The notes under the pieces: generated by a model
What the model was told of the DNA's origin: nothing
Databases searched by the model: none
Seen by the model: only the letters and a program-made list of their open reading frames with translations
Position numbers and translations under genes: made by a program
In this document: one piece after another, positions 1 to 8,437 of the stretch
How positions within the stretch are numbered: the stretch's first letter is position 1
Layout of the letters: each line of letters begins with the position of its first letter
Source: Herbaspirillum frisingense GSF30
GTDB taxonomy: Bacteria; Pseudomonadota; Gammaproteobacteria; Burkholderiales; Burkholderiaceae_D
Assembly (NCBI RefSeq): GCF_000300975.2
Contig: NZ_AEEC02000020.1
Location: forward strand, 32,283-96,282
Length of the DNA stretch: 64,000 nt
Direction: 5' to 3'

Positions 1-62
1 CTACGGCCGTCGGTGGTCGCGCCCTCGGTCGCGACGCGGAAAAATTTGCTCTTGGTTGCCAT
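1..62 (-). CDS. P2-like capsid scaffolding protein gpO, N-terminus only (partial)
   Basis: Reading leftward from an ATG at 62 gives about 20 residues beginning MATKSKFFRVATEGATTDGR, then the window ends. The pattern K-x-F-R-x-x-x-E-G-x-T-x-D-G-R is the typical N-terminus of P2 gpO, the combined scaffold and maturation protease. Its divergent position to gpP, with a 143-bp intergenic region that should contain late promoters for both directions, matches P2. I could not find a clear Ogr-type site in that gap. Confidence 0.75.
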   Translation of the reverse strand, partial: MATKSKFFRVATEGATTDGR

Positions 63-205
63 GAGATTTCGCGCTCGTTATCGGTTGATCGGATAACGTC
101 ATCTTCTGCCGATGGGCGAAATGCATCAATCAAGTAAGGGTTGATAAGGGGGATAGCGACTCGGCAAAGTCCCCGCTACGCGCGCGCGCCGCCTACGCTT
201 GCGGC

Positions 206-1987
206 ATGTTAGAAATTCCAGAAGACATCAAGGACAACATCGACCAGGCGGCCGAGCCTCGACAGGTCGCGCGCCGCCTGTATTTCGAGGGCTGGCGCAT
301 CTCGTCGATTGCGCGCCACCTGAAGATTAAGCGTTCCACGGTCAATAGCTGGAAGCACCGCGATGAATGGGAAAAAGTCTCGCGCCTGGAGCGCGTAGAG
401 ATTGCCCTTGAAGCGCGCATAGTGCAACTGATCGCCAAGGAAGTAAAGGGCAATGGCGAGTACAAGGAACTCGACGCGCTCATGCGCCAGCTGGTGCAGG
501 CCGCGCGTGTGCGCCGCTATGAGCAACCTGGCGGCAACGAAACTGACCTCAATCCGAACATCGCCAATCGCAATGCCGGGCCGAAGAAAAAGCCGGTGCG
601 CAACGAGTTCAGCGAAGAGGCGCAGCAGCGCATTGTCGAGGCATTCAATGATTCGCTGTTCGACTACCAAAAGGTATGGTTCCGCAATGGCGCAGAGCGT
701 ACGCGGATCATCCTGAAATCGCGGCAGATCGGCGCGACCTGGTACTTTGCACGCGAGGCGCTGATTGATGCGATCCAGACGGGGCGCAATCAGATTTTTC
801 TCTCGGCCTCGAAGTCGCAGGCGCATGTTTTCAAGCAGTACATCATCCAGTTCGCGAAGGATGCGTGCGGCGTGGAACTGTCCGGCGATCCCATCGTGCT
901 GCCCAATGGCGCGCACCTGTATTTCCTTGGCACGAACGCACGTACCGCCCAGGGTTACCACGGCAACTTCTATTTCGATGAATTCTTCTGGACGCACAAT
1001 TTCACCGAACTGAACAAGGTCGCGTCCGGCATGGCTTTGCACAAGAAGTGGCGCAAGACCTACTTCTCGACGCCCTCGGCCACCACGCACCAGGCTTATC
1101 CGTTCTGGACCGGCGAGGCGTTCAACAAGCGTCGCGCCAAGGGCGAAAAGGTCAACATCGATGTCAGCCATAAGCGTCTGTCATCGGGATTCACCGGTGA
1201 GGACAAAATCTGGCGCCAGATCGTCACGATCATGGACGCGGCCGCCGGTGGCTGCGATCTGTTCGACATCGACGAGCTGCGCGATTTCGAATATTCGCCA
1301 GACCAGTTCGACAACCTCTTGATGTGTAATTTCATCGACGATTCTGCGTCGGTGTTCCCGTTAGCGGACCTGCAGCGCGGCATGGTCGATTCGTGGGTGG
1401 ATTGGGATGACTATAAGCCCTTCACGGCACGTCCCTTCGGCCATCGGCCCGTGTGGATTGGCTACGACCCTTCGCTGACAGGTGATAGCGCCGGCTGCTC
1501 GGTGCTCGCTCCCCCGCTGGTCCCCGGTGGCAACTTCCGCATCTTGGAGCGCCACCAGTGGCGCGGCAAAGATTTTTCGGAGCAAGCCGCTCTCATCAAG
1601 GAAATGTGCGGCCGCTACAACGTCCAGTACATCGGCATCGACACCACCGGCATGGGCGTGGGCGTCTATCCCCTAGTGAAACAGTTCTTCCCGGGCGTGA
1701 CCGCTATCAGCTACTCGCCAGAAGTCAAAACGCGCATGGTGTTGAAGGCACAGAACATCATCCGCAGCGGTCGCCTGCAATTCGATGCCGGCTGGACCGA
1801 CATCGCGCAGTCCTTCATGGCCATTCGCAAGATCCTCACCCCCAGCGGGCGCGCGGTCACCTATGACGCCGGCCGCTCGGAAGAAACTGGCCACGCTGAC
1901 TTGGCCTGGTCAGTCATGCATGCCCTCGACTACGAGCCGTTCGAAGGCACCACCGCCAACAACACTTCCTCCATGGAGTTCTTCTAA
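206..1987 (+). CDS. Phage terminase large (ATPase) subunit, P2 gpP-like
   Basis: The 593-residue product has the expected size of P2 gpP, the motor that cuts and packages DNA at cos. The N-terminal ~100 residues hold an HTH-like segment (AARHLKIKRSTVNSWKHR-type, residues ~35-53). The ATPase part begins near residue 150, with RIILKSRQIGATWYFA as a P-loop-like region, then FDEFFW as a Walker B-like acidic strand. The nuclease part includes IGYDPS and later GIDTTGMG. The stop codon overlaps the start of the portal gene (TAATGA), which suggests translational coupling. Confidence 0.93.
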   Translation: MLEIPEDIKDNIDQAAEPRQVARRLYFEGWRISSIARHLKIKRSTVNSWKHRDEWEKVSRLERVEIALEARIVQLIAKEVKGNGEYKELDALMRQLVQAARVRRYEQPGGNETDLNPNIANRNAGPKKKPVRNEFSEEAQQRIVEAFNDSLFDYQKVWFRNGAERTRIILKSRQIGATWYFAREALIDAIQTGRNQIFLSASKSQAHVFKQYIIQFAKDACGVELSGDPIVLPNGAHLYFLGTNARTAQGYHGNFYFDEFFWTHNFTELNKVASGMALHKKWRKTYFSTPSATTHQAYPFWTGEAFNKRRAKGEKVNIDVSHKRLSSGFTGEDKIWRQIVTIMDAAAGGCDLFDIDELRDFEYSPDQFDNLLMCNFIDDSASVFPLADLQRGMVDSWVDWDDYKPFTARPFGHRPVWIGYDPSLTGDSAGCSVLAPPLVPGGNFRILERHQWRGKDFSEQAALIKEMCGRYNVQYIGIDTTGMGVGVYPLVKQFFPGVTAISYSPEVKTRMVLKAQNIIRSGRLQFDAGWTDIAQSFMAIRKILTPSGRAVTYDAGRSEETGHADLAWSVMHALDYEPFEGTTANNTSSMEFF

Positions 1988-3039
1988 TGAAACACCGAGC
2001 ACGCCGCCGCGCGGCTGCATCCGACAACACGCTGCCGGCCAGGGCCAAGGCGCCGCCGGCACCATCCGTTGAAGCGTTCTCTTTCGGCGATCCTTCGCCC
2101 GTGCTGGAAGGCCGTGACATGCTGGCGGACGTCGAGTGCTACCGCAATGGCGACTGGTACGAACCACCCTTGAGCATGCCGGGCCTGGCAAAATCCCTCA
2201 ATGCCAGTGTCCACCACGCCAGTGCGATCTGGTGCAAGGTCAATATCCTGGCGTCGACGTTCCAGCCGTCGCCGGTTCTCTCGCGGTCAGACTTCACCCG
2301 CCTGGCGCTGGATTTTCTGCTGTTCGGCAACTGCTACGCTGAGCGGCGCGAGAGTATGACGGGCAAGCTCTTGGGCCTCAAGCCAGCGCTGGCCAAGTAC
2401 ACGCGCGTGGGCGTGGACCCCGGGCGCTATTTCTTCGTCAATGGCTGGCGGGATACCTACGAATTCGAGAGGGGCGCCATCTGGCACTTGCAGGCGCCAG
2501 ACATCAATCAGGAGGTGTATGGCGTGCCGCAGTATGTGAGCGCGCTGCAATCGGCCTGGCTCAACGAGTCCGCCACGCTCTTTCGTCGCCGCTACTACCT
2601 CAACGGCTCGCATGCCGGCTTCATCCTCTACATGACCGACACGGCTAGCAACGTCAACGACGTGGACAAGCTGCGCGAGGCGATGCGCAACAGCAAAGGG
2701 CCTGGAAATTTCCGCAACCTGTTTGTGTATGCACCTGGCGGAAAGAAGGACGGTTTGCAGATCCTGCCGGTTTCCGAGATCGCGGCCAAGGACGAATTTT
2801 TCAACATCAAGAACTGCACGCGCGACGACGTGCTGGCCGCACACCGGGTGCCTCCGCAACTGCTCGGCACCATGCCCAACAACACCGGCGGCTTCGGCGA
2901 TGTGACCAAGGCGGCCGCCGTCTTCGGCTGCAACGAGATTGAGCCGCTGCAAGCCCAGTTCCTTTCCTTGAACGAGTGGGCCGGCCAGGAGGTGGTCCGT
3001 TTCCGCTCCTATCAACTTCCTACCAATGAGGGGAAATAA
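1987..3039 (+). CDS. Phage portal protein, P2 gpQ-like (PBSX/P2 portal family)
   Basis: The 350-residue protein is the usual length for gpQ, which forms the dodecameric ring at the capsid vertex through which DNA is packaged. Typical portal segments are visible: FGNCYAE near residue 115, the region around VPQYVSALQSAWLNESATLFRRRYY in the middle, and HRVPPQLLG followed by NNTGGFGD towards the end. It starts in an overlap with the terminase stop. It is the last recognisable P2 structural gene before the cargo. Confidence 0.93.
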   Translation: MKHRARRRAAASDNTLPARAKAPPAPSVEAFSFGDPSPVLEGRDMLADVECYRNGDWYEPPLSMPGLAKSLNASVHHASAIWCKVNILASTFQPSPVLSRSDFTRLALDFLLFGNCYAERRESMTGKLLGLKPALAKYTRVGVDPGRYFFVNGWRDTYEFERGAIWHLQAPDINQEVYGVPQYVSALQSAWLNESATLFRRRYYLNGSHAGFILYMTDTASNVNDVDKLREAMRNSKGPGNFRNLFVYAPGGKKDGLQILPVSEIAAKDEFFNIKNCTRDDVLAAHRVPPQLLGTMPNNTGGFGDVTKAAAVFGCNEIEPLQAQFLSLNEWAGQEVVRFRSYQLPTNEGK

Positions 3040-3041
3040 GC

Positions 3042-3251
3042 ATGAGCGATTACGCGGATAACGCTGACAACACGATATACAGCACTATCGCGGCTAGTCT
3101 CGCAGCAGCCCGACGCGCACCGTCACTGATACCGGATCGCCGTTGCCATTTTTGCGCCGAAATAGTGGCGACTGATCTATTTTTTTGCAACCACGACTGT
3201 CGTGACGACTTCGAGCGGCAGGAAAGAGCATGGAAGATTCAGGGGAAATAG
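3042..3251 (+). CDS. Small zinc-ribbon-like protein at the phage/cargo junction
   Basis: This 69-residue product starts 3 bases after the portal stop, with GGGGAAATAAGC as ribosome-binding region. Its C-terminal half contains C-x2-C and later C-x3-C (CHFCAEI ... FFCNHDC), a four-ligand zinc-ribbon pattern followed by a basic helix. Similar tiny zinc-ribbon proteins often follow P2-like portal genes. The partner or target is unknown. Coupling to gpQ suggests co-expression with late genes. Confidence 0.6.
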   Translation: MSDYADNADNTIYSTIAASLAAARRAPSLIPDRRCHFCAEIVATDLFFCNHDCRDDFERQERAWKIQGK

Positions 3252-3421
3252 GAATTGAGATGATGGCTGCCGCAAAGTAAGGAAATTCCTGATACCCACC
3301 GAACTGTTGTGCTTGCATCATGCGGAATTCTAGGCTGATGCTTGGAGGGCGCTCGTACGTTGAGTCAACACGTTCTTTTCACGCCTAGCCAGTACGTCTA
3401 TTCTCTTGGCTTGGAACGGAT

Positions 3422-3748
3422 TTGAACAATAAGAAGATTTTCGAAAGATGTGCCAAAGGAGGACTCATAGCATCAGCATTGCCTGTGATTTTCTGTGCCT
3501 TTGTCTTGGGTCCTACTGCGACATTTTTGGGCCTAGTCGCAAACATCAACAAGCTTTCATCTCACCTGGAGAATTCTCTTCCGGTACGACTATTTTTCGT
3601 GAGTGCAGCCTATCCCGCGCTTTTTGTTGTGCAGTGCTATGTGGTCAAGTTTTGCATGTTGAATAGCAATAAGATGTGCGGGGTGCTGATAGCTTGGTCA
3701 GGGCTGACCATCTTCATATTCAGCCTTTTCTTCATAGGCTTTTTCTGA
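3422..3748 (+). CDS. Hypothetical membrane protein (TTG start)
   Basis: The 108-residue reading frame starts at TTG. It has a basic N-terminus and three hydrophobic stretches (about residues 14-35, 58-78 and 85-107), so it probably spans the membrane two or three times. Nothing identifies a family. Base composition is lower in GC than the phage structural genes, in line with a cargo gene. Start choice and reality are uncertain because the ribosome-binding site is weak. Confidence 0.4.
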   Translation: MNNKKIFERCAKGGLIASALPVIFCAFVLGPTATFLGLVANINKLSSHLENSLPVRLFFVSAAYPALFVVQCYVVKFCMLNSNKMCGVLIAWSGLTIFIFSLFFIGFF

Positions 3749-3912
3749 GTAAGTGAAAGGTTCTTGAATTCTGGTTCTAGGATGGGCCCGCCAACGGATC
3801 GGGGAAACTTATTTCCTGAGCGCCGCAACATCTAGAACCATGTTTCTCCAATCTGCAGCAGATGATCTCTGTTCGCCTTGGTGAATAATGCACAGAATAA
3901 ATTGGAGAAGAA

Positions 3913-4257
3913 ATGTCTGAGGTTATGTTGAAGGAGATAGTCGGGCGATATGCATTGGTAATACGGGAGATTGGGAAGAAGGCGGATCAAGGGCAAATCG
4001 TCGGTGATTTGATAAGAGTACAGGTGAGAAAGTGCTTAATCGAAATGCATGCGGCCGGCGCTGAAGCGGCCGATATTCGCGCAATCTTTGATAATCTTGA
4101 AAAGCATCCCCTTGAGGATTGCACTTCAGCTGATCACCGATTTTCTAAACTACTCACGACAATGAAGCTGCACGTTGAATTTTTGCTCTTCATCGAAGAC
4201 CACGAGCTAGCCCCTTCTTCGCCAAAGAAAGGCAATAGTAGTTTTGGCTTTCATTAG
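3913..4257 (+). CDS. Conserved small protein, paralogue of the gene at 8438-8773
   Basis: A 114-residue soluble protein with a good ribosome-binding site (TTGGAGAAGAA). I recognise no family. Residues ~11-96 align without gaps to the product of 8438-8773, with about 25 identical positions by eye. Shared elements are RY-x-L-x-I near the start, VGDL, a conserved Cys, M-x3-G-x-E, IR-x-I and a final LL-x2-E. The pattern is helical and amphipathic. The two copies flank the receiver, SOS operon and chemoreceptor, which suggests a duplicated partner protein of that block. This is inference from position only. Confidence 0.65.
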   Translation: MSEVMLKEIVGRYALVIREIGKKADQGQIVGDLIRVQVRKCLIEMHAAGAEAADIRAIFDNLEKHPLEDCTSADHRFSKLLTTMKLHVEFLLFIEDHELAPSSPKKGNSSFGFH

Positions 4258-4306
4258 CCTGGTGGTGTCGATTTTTTTTATATCTGGCAATTAAGTGTGG
4301 CCGGAC

Positions 4307-4370
4307 GCTTGTACAAAAGCGAGTTCATGCGCCAAATTTCTTATCCAAAGTCTAACGCCTTTGTACAAGC
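4307..4370. repeat. Inverted repeat in the 515-bp gap before the receiver gene
   Basis: GCTTGTACAAAAGCG at 4307-4321 is repeated in inverse orientation as CGCCTTTGTACAAGC at 4356-4370, with one mismatch and a 34-base spacer. The GTAC core is itself palindromic. It could be an operator pair, a structured leader or the scar of an element. The rest of the gap (4258-4772) shows no convincing gene. The stretch 4640-4770 is AT-rich and probably holds the promoter of the next gene. Confidence 0.5.
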
Positions 4371-4772
4371 AGAGCTCGTTTCATCTCAATATTAGCCGGC
4401 ACCATTTCGAAGAAACACATAGCGTTTTCCCCAGCAACTCATGGAATAACCTTCCTTCCCGTTATCCGTAACTTTTGTATCGAAAAGGTCGAGTCGGCGC
4501 TGCGATTTGCAATTTAAATTGTCGGGACCTTTACGAGCGTGTCATCGGTGCCCAGCAAAATAGGGCGTCCATAATTTTCTCTTGATGCGAGAATTTTAGA
4601 TGTTGCATAACTCATATGTCCTCGATTTGACGTAGTTATTAGCGGTATTTACTTAATTGAAATTCCCATTTTGCGGGACTTTTGACATGAAACTGTGGTC
4701 GGGTAGGTCCATAATAGGTTCAGCCAATAAAACCCTTAACGGGCATATAGCCAGGAGCGGAGGGTTGACATC

Positions 4773-5216
4773 ATGCACGGGAGACAACGTAGTCTACTAA
4801 TCGCTGAGGACGATTCGAATGTGCGCAGCATCTTTGCGGAGATTTTCTCCGAGAGAGGCTACCGAGTGTTAGAAGCGTCAAATGGTGCCGAAGCATATGC
4901 CATGCTGTTGTGTCCCGATGTGGTGGTGAATGTTGTGCTGACCGATCTACGCATGCCCGTAATGGACGGACTGGAATTCGCGAGTAAGGTAAAAAATGAT
5001 ACGCAGCTTTCAGCTATTCCTATCGTCTTACTCAGCGCGACGCCACTGCCAAACTCTTGGCAAGCTCGGCAGATTTTTGATGCGCTATTAGTTAAACCAT
5101 GCCCGCTGCCGCTTCTGATTTCAACTGTGGAAACCGTGCAAATAGCACAAAGCGGTGATGCAGTTCAATCCGAGTCTCCGATCTTGCAGGCTAGAGATGA
5201 CTTCACGCGTCTGTGA
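4773..5216 (+). CDS. Single-domain response regulator (CheY-like receiver)
   Basis: The 147-residue protein is essentially one receiver domain with no output domain. Hallmarks are the acidic cluster E12-D13-D14, the phospho-acceptor D58 in LTDLRMPVMDG, the switch Ser S88 in VLLSAT, and K108 in VKP. A ribosome-binding site (GGAGGG) precedes the ATG. On a prophage next to a chemoreceptor, a freestanding receiver could bind the flagellar motor or act as a phosphate sink for CheA. No histidine kinase lies in the cargo, so it would have to borrow a host kinase. The C-terminal ~25 residues look disordered. Confidence 0.85.
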   Translation: MHGRQRSLLIAEDDSNVRSIFAEIFSERGYRVLEASNGAEAYAMLLCPDVVVNVVLTDLRMPVMDGLEFASKVKNDTQLSAIPIVLLSATPLPNSWQARQIFDALLVKPCPLPLLISTVETVQIAQSGDAVQSESPILQARDDFTRL

Positions 5217-5424
5217 GGCTCTTAATTTTCAGATGCGCAGCCCAGATTGCCATACTACGCAGGCTGTTGAAGTCAGGATAAACATTGGCAGTGTCCCGGA
5301 TAATCTCAACCTCTTCTCCTTTGCGCAGTTCAAGGGCCATTCGCCAACCGCCATCGATCTCGTATCCGATGATGGTGATATCGAATCCCCTGTAGGCGAA
5401 GCCAAAGGTAAGGGATGTTTCCAT
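5203..5424 (-). CDS. Small conserved hypothetical protein, convergent with the receiver gene
   Basis: The 73-residue product has a clear ribosome-binding site (TAGGAAAG) before the ATG. Its composition is protein-like, with alternating beta-type segments (FAYRGFDITIIGYEIDGGW) and a final helix. The family is not recognised. Its 3' end overlaps the end of the convergent receiver gene by 14 bases, so one of the two transcripts must run into the other. It may be the distal gene of the SOS operon that starts at 6195, separated from it by 136 bases. Confidence 0.55.
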   Translation of the reverse strand: METSLTFGFAYRGFDITIIGYEIDGGWRMALELRKGEEVEIIRDTANVYPDFNSLRSMAIWAAHLKIKSLTDA

Positions 5425-5560
5425 TGCTTTCCTAAGTCACGCTGGTGATGAGCTGTGCTGCTTTGTAACGGAGCCTGGTGCGCACATTTTTTATTTTTGT
5501 TGTATGCGCAGCCGATATAGAAGCTGAAGAAAAGCTCGACAACGAGCCAAACCATTATGC

Positions 5561-5929
5561 CTAATGTTGTGTCCCGCCGCTGCTTTTGAAGAACTTCTCT
5601 CTTGATGTCTCCAGCAGTGGTCCTCCTGCCTGCACGCATAGCCAGGCCTGCGCAAACTCCACCACGCCACGATCTGTTTTCCGTCGCTCGATGCCCTTGA
5701 TCACCATGCGCGACGCTTTGATAGCATCGACATGGACATCAACCAGCTCCATGACCACGTCACCATTGTCCCGCTGAAGTCGCGCCGCCTTGGTTGGCCG
5801 GCGTCGTTCTCCATCGTGGAACACCCCCAAGCGCAGCTCACCAATATTGCGCGCCTCATCGCCTAACAACTCGCCGGGGATCTCTACGCCGTTCCGGCGC
5901 ATCTGATAAACGGTCACTTGCATGCTCAT
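5561..5929 (-). CDS. Hypothetical protein, second gene of the LexA-boxed operon
   Basis: The 122-residue product (begins MSMQVTVYQMRRNG) is charged and soluble. It has a beta-rich N-terminal half, a central helix and a basic patch GIERRKTDRG. The start overlaps the stop of the upstream gene by four bases (ATGA), a strong sign of translational coupling. No known domain is recognised. Context places it under LexA control together with the gene at 5926-6195, so a role in DNA damage response or prophage induction is possible but unproven. Confidence 0.6.
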   Translation of the reverse strand: MSMQVTVYQMRRNGVEIPGELLGDEARNIGELRLGVFHDGERRRPTKAARLQRDNGDVVMELVDVHVDAIKASRMVIKGIERRKTDRGVVEFAQAWLCVQAGGPLLETSREKFFKSSGGTQH

Positions 5930-6195
5930 CCCACGTGCGGCAGCGCCGCCTCATCCGTTTTGTAATGCGACGTCACGTGCTCAAGCGTGCCGCCCAGCGA
6001 TGAGTACCGGTAGCGCTGGCGAAGGCGTACGGTGTCTTGGTCGAATCGCTTGTAGTCGGCGGCCGGACTGGGGAAGCCGACATGCGGCTTGTGCGAGATG
6101 TGCAGAGCCAGCGGCTCGCCGGCGAACTGAATGGGTGAGGCGGGCTGGACAGGGCTCCCTGGCGGGATTGGCGCGGGATAAGTGGGGAGTGACAT
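5926..6195 (-). CDS. LexA-regulated small protein with a UmuD-like GFPSPAADY motif
   Basis: The 89-residue product has a proline-rich first third and then HVGFPSPAADY at residues ~38-48. GFPSPAADY is identical to the segment following the self-cleavage site of UmuD, the SOS-induced subunit of DNA polymerase V. The Ser/Lys peptidase core (GDSM and the catalytic Lys) is absent: the protein ends about 40 residues later. It starts 30 bases downstream of a near-perfect SOS box and is coupled to the next gene. It could mimic the UmuD arm, or the motif could be a shared docking peptide. A different frame (starting at 6256 or 6434) also crosses this region but lacks such a motif. Confidence 0.6.
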   Translation of the reverse strand: MSLPTYPAPIPPGSPVQPASPIQFAGEPLALHISHKPHVGFPSPAADYKRFDQDTVRLRQRYRYSSLGGTLEHVTSHYKTDEAALPHVG

Positions 6196-6224
6196 ATTGA
6201 CAACAATGAATGGCGGTTGGAGAA

Positions 6225-6252
6225 ATTATACTGTACGTATGAACAGTATAAT
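6225..6252 (-). promoter_or_regulatory. LexA (SOS) box
   Basis: Two perfect 10-base inverted arms, ATTATACTGT and ACAGTATAAT, flank the 8-base spacer ACGTATGA. The core CTGT-N8-ACAG (6231-6246) is the canonical proteobacterial LexA operator. It lies about 30 bases before the ATG at 6195, so it would overlap the promoter of the leftward operon. The chemoreceptor gene in the other direction starts 344 bases away and is less likely to be controlled by it. Confidence 0.85.
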
Positions 6253-6595
6253 TCACTTTCTTGGCCCTGCGCGCGCGGTTGCCCCCACCCCGCGCCTGCC
6301 CGCAACATAGGTCTGTTTTGGCTCAAATCGCGTCGGCCGCCGCCGTCGCCCCCGCCTGGCCCGGACGCCCAACCGATAGGCTTCAAATCTGACGCGTTTT
6401 GACGCATGTTGCGAACTATCTCGAGAGCGCGCAAATGTCAATCGGGGAAAAAGCAGTGGTTTCGCCGCAAAAAAAAAGAAGCTCATCCCGGAATTCGGTA
6501 GAAAATCCGCAAAAAAACAAATAAACTGAATTTAATGATTTAAATATTTAAATGACGAATTAAACATTTATTGTTCGATAACGAAAGGATGTGCC
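6253..6595. other. Intergenic region between SOS operon and chemoreceptor
   Basis: These 343 bases contain no convincing gene. The left half is GC-rich. The right half (about 6470-6595) is very AT-rich, with A-tracts and ATTTAAATATTTAAAT-like palindromic stretches, and probably carries the chemoreceptor promoter. I did not find a good FliA-type motif (TAAA-N15-GCCGATAA), so flagellar sigma control is not supported. Confidence 0.4.
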
Positions 6596-8140
6596 ATGAA
6601 AGCCATCATAAATATGAAAATTGGGGCAAAACTGGGGGCGGGTTTTGGGGCCTTATTGGTATTGATGGTGATCCTTGCGGCAATCGCTTGGGCTAGCCTG
6701 AACTCGGTGACCAATGCTATGGAGCGCGGTAACGATGTCCAGGTTGATAAGCTCGGACCAATATACGTGATGCGTGAAGCGCTAGGCCAGACCGGTTTAG
6801 CGGCCCGCAATGCATATATTTTCAAATCCGATACCGATGCACAAAAGGAGCTTGCTATCCTCGATCAGCAAAAGGGAATCTACCTTGCCGCGCTCAAGGA
6901 ATTAAAGAACTCCATGGCGGAGACCAAGGAGTTTGAAGCGGTCAGTGCAGGTTTGCTCAAGATGGCAGAAGAATTACGCCGCCCCCGCGCTTATCGGGAG
7001 GCAGGGAAGATGAGCGAGTATGGAGACTTTCTCGTCCATGAGTGTAGCCCTTTGCGCCGCCAGATCGTTGCAGATATGGACGTGTTATTGGCCCGAGTGA
7101 AACGTGAAGCTGATCTCGCACGGACGAGCGCTAGTCAGACCTCAGACCATTCTCGCGCCGTAATCCTGACTTTAGCCAGCGTTGCGCTTGTCTCCAGCGC
7201 TCTCATTGCTCTTCTCATCACTCGTGGGTTGCTTAAACAGCTCGGCGGTGAACCTAGCTACGCAGCTGAGATAGCCGCCAAGATAGCAAGGGGTGATCTT
7301 TCCATTGACGTCCGTACCAAGCAAGGGGATAGCACTAGCTTGTTATTTGCAATTCGGACCATGCGCGAAAGCTTGGCTTCGATTGTCACACGCGTTCGAT
7401 CCGGCACCAACAATATCGAAACCGCCGCAACCGAAATCGCTACGGGGAATCACGATCTCTCCCGTCGTACCGAAGAACAAGCCGGCTCTCTTGAAGAAAC
7501 CGCGGCAGCAATGGAAGAACTTACCTCCACCGTTAAGCAAAACGCGGATAACGCGCGTCAGGCTAATGACTTAGCGGAATCTGCGTCGAAAATCGCAGGC
7601 GAAGGCGGTGTCGTTATTGATCAGGTGATCTCGACGATGAATGAGATCAATGACTCATCCAAGAAAGTAGTAGACATCATCAGTGTGATAGACGGTATAG
7701 CATTTCAGACCAATATTCTTGCACTCAACGCTGCGGTGGAAGCCGCCCGCGCGGGTGAGCAAGGCAGAGGCTTTGCCGTGGTTGCCAGCGAAGTACGTAG
7801 TCTGGCGCAACGAAGCGCTGCCGCTGCGAAAGAGATTAAGGTGCTTATCGGGGATTCGGTGCAAAAAGTGGAGGCCGGCAGCCAATTGGTTACCCAAGCA
7901 GGCCGAACTATTGGGGATATTGTAGAAAGCGTTAAGCGCGTCACGGCCGTGGTATCTGAAATATCTGCAGCGAGTATTGAGCAAAGCGACGGTATTGGTC
8001 AGGTCAATATGGCCATCAGCCAAATGGACAATGTCACCCAGCAGAATGCAGCGCTTGTGGAAGAAGCTACTGCTGCAGCCCAATCTTTGCAGTTTGAGTC
8101 GGTAGAGCTCTCCAAAGTAGTGGCCACTTTTAAAATCTAG
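6596..8140 (+). CDS. Methyl-accepting chemotaxis protein
   Basis: The 514-residue chemoreceptor has TM1 at about 13-35, a periplasmic four-helix-type sensor (about 36-187), TM2 at 188-210, a HAMP domain to about 263, and a full cytoplasmic signalling hairpin. The tip is around residues 366-400 with the highly conserved [20 protein letters not shown]. Methylation-type Glu/Gln pairs are visible in both long helices ([17 protein letters not shown]). There is no C-terminal NWETF-like CheR tether. The ribosome-binding site AAAGGATG precedes the ATG. It sits inside prophage cargo and heads a run of small genes (8203-9457), so it may redirect host chemotaxis after lysogeny. The ligand cannot be predicted. 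Confidence 0.95.
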   Translation: MKAIINMKIGAKLGAGFGALLVLMVILAAIAWASLNSVTNAMERGNDVQVDKLGPIYVMREALGQTGLAARNAYIFKSDTDAQKELAILDQQKGIYLAALKELKNSMAETKEFEAVSAGLLKMAEELRRPRAYREAGKMSEYGDFLVHECSPLRRQIVADMDVLLARVKREADLARTSASQTSDHSRAVILTLASVALVSSALIALLITRGLLKQLGGEPSYAAEIAAKIARGDLSIDVRTKQGDSTSLLFAIRTMRESLASIVTRVRSGTNNIETAATEIATGNHDLSRRTEEQAGSLEETAAAMEELTSTVKQNADNARQANDLAESASKIAGEGGVVIDQVISTMNEINDSSKKVVDIISVIDGIAFQTNILALNAAVEAARAGEQGRGFAVVASEVRSLAQRSAAAAKEIKVLIGDSVQKVEAGSQLVTQAGRTIGDIVESVKRVTAVVSEISAASIEQSDGIGQVNMAISQMDNVTQQNAALVEEATAAAQSLQFESVELSKVVATFKI

Positions 8141-8202
8141 GTGAGTTTGGCAAGGTAAGGTAGCTACGGCAATAACCTCTATTTGATCAAAGGAAGGCTC
8201 CA

Positions 8203-8412
8203 ATGGAAATTGAACCAGCTAAACAACTGACTGCTGACGACATAACGCTACTTATGAAAGCGATGGAGAAACTTAAAGATGAGCTGAACGAACTGTCGAA
8301 AACCTTGAATGAGGTTGCTTTCGCGATGGAAGAGGAGGAGGCGCAGAAATTCAAGGTGACGGTGTTTGATGTTATAGCGAAAATCAAAAGGCAGATTCAG
8401 CAGGCCCCCTAG
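8203..8412 (+). CDS. Small acidic coiled-coil protein downstream of the chemoreceptor
   Basis: The 69-residue product has a strong ribosome-binding site (AAAGGAAGG). From residue ~10 on it is almost entirely heptad-like helix (KAMEKLKDELNELSKTLNEV), ending in a lysine-rich tail. No family is recognised. The 62-base distance from the receptor stop and the 25 bases to the next gene suggest one transcript. A coiled coil of this size could bind the receptor cytoplasmic bundle, which is speculation. Confidence 0.6.
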   Translation: MEIEPAKQLTADDITLLMKAMEKLKDELNELSKTLNEVAFAMEEEEAQKFKVTVFDVIAKIKRQIQQAP

Positions 8413-8437
8413 AAATTATTTTACGAGAGGAGAAAAT

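Noticed and set aside
5973..6434. 153-residue minus-strand frame across the SOS box
   Set aside because: It would place the LexA box inside the coding region; the alternative frame has the UmuD-like motif and coupling to the next gene.
6470..6595. FliA-type flagellar promoter before the chemoreceptor
   Set aside because: A CGATAA-like element exists but no TAAA at the required distance.
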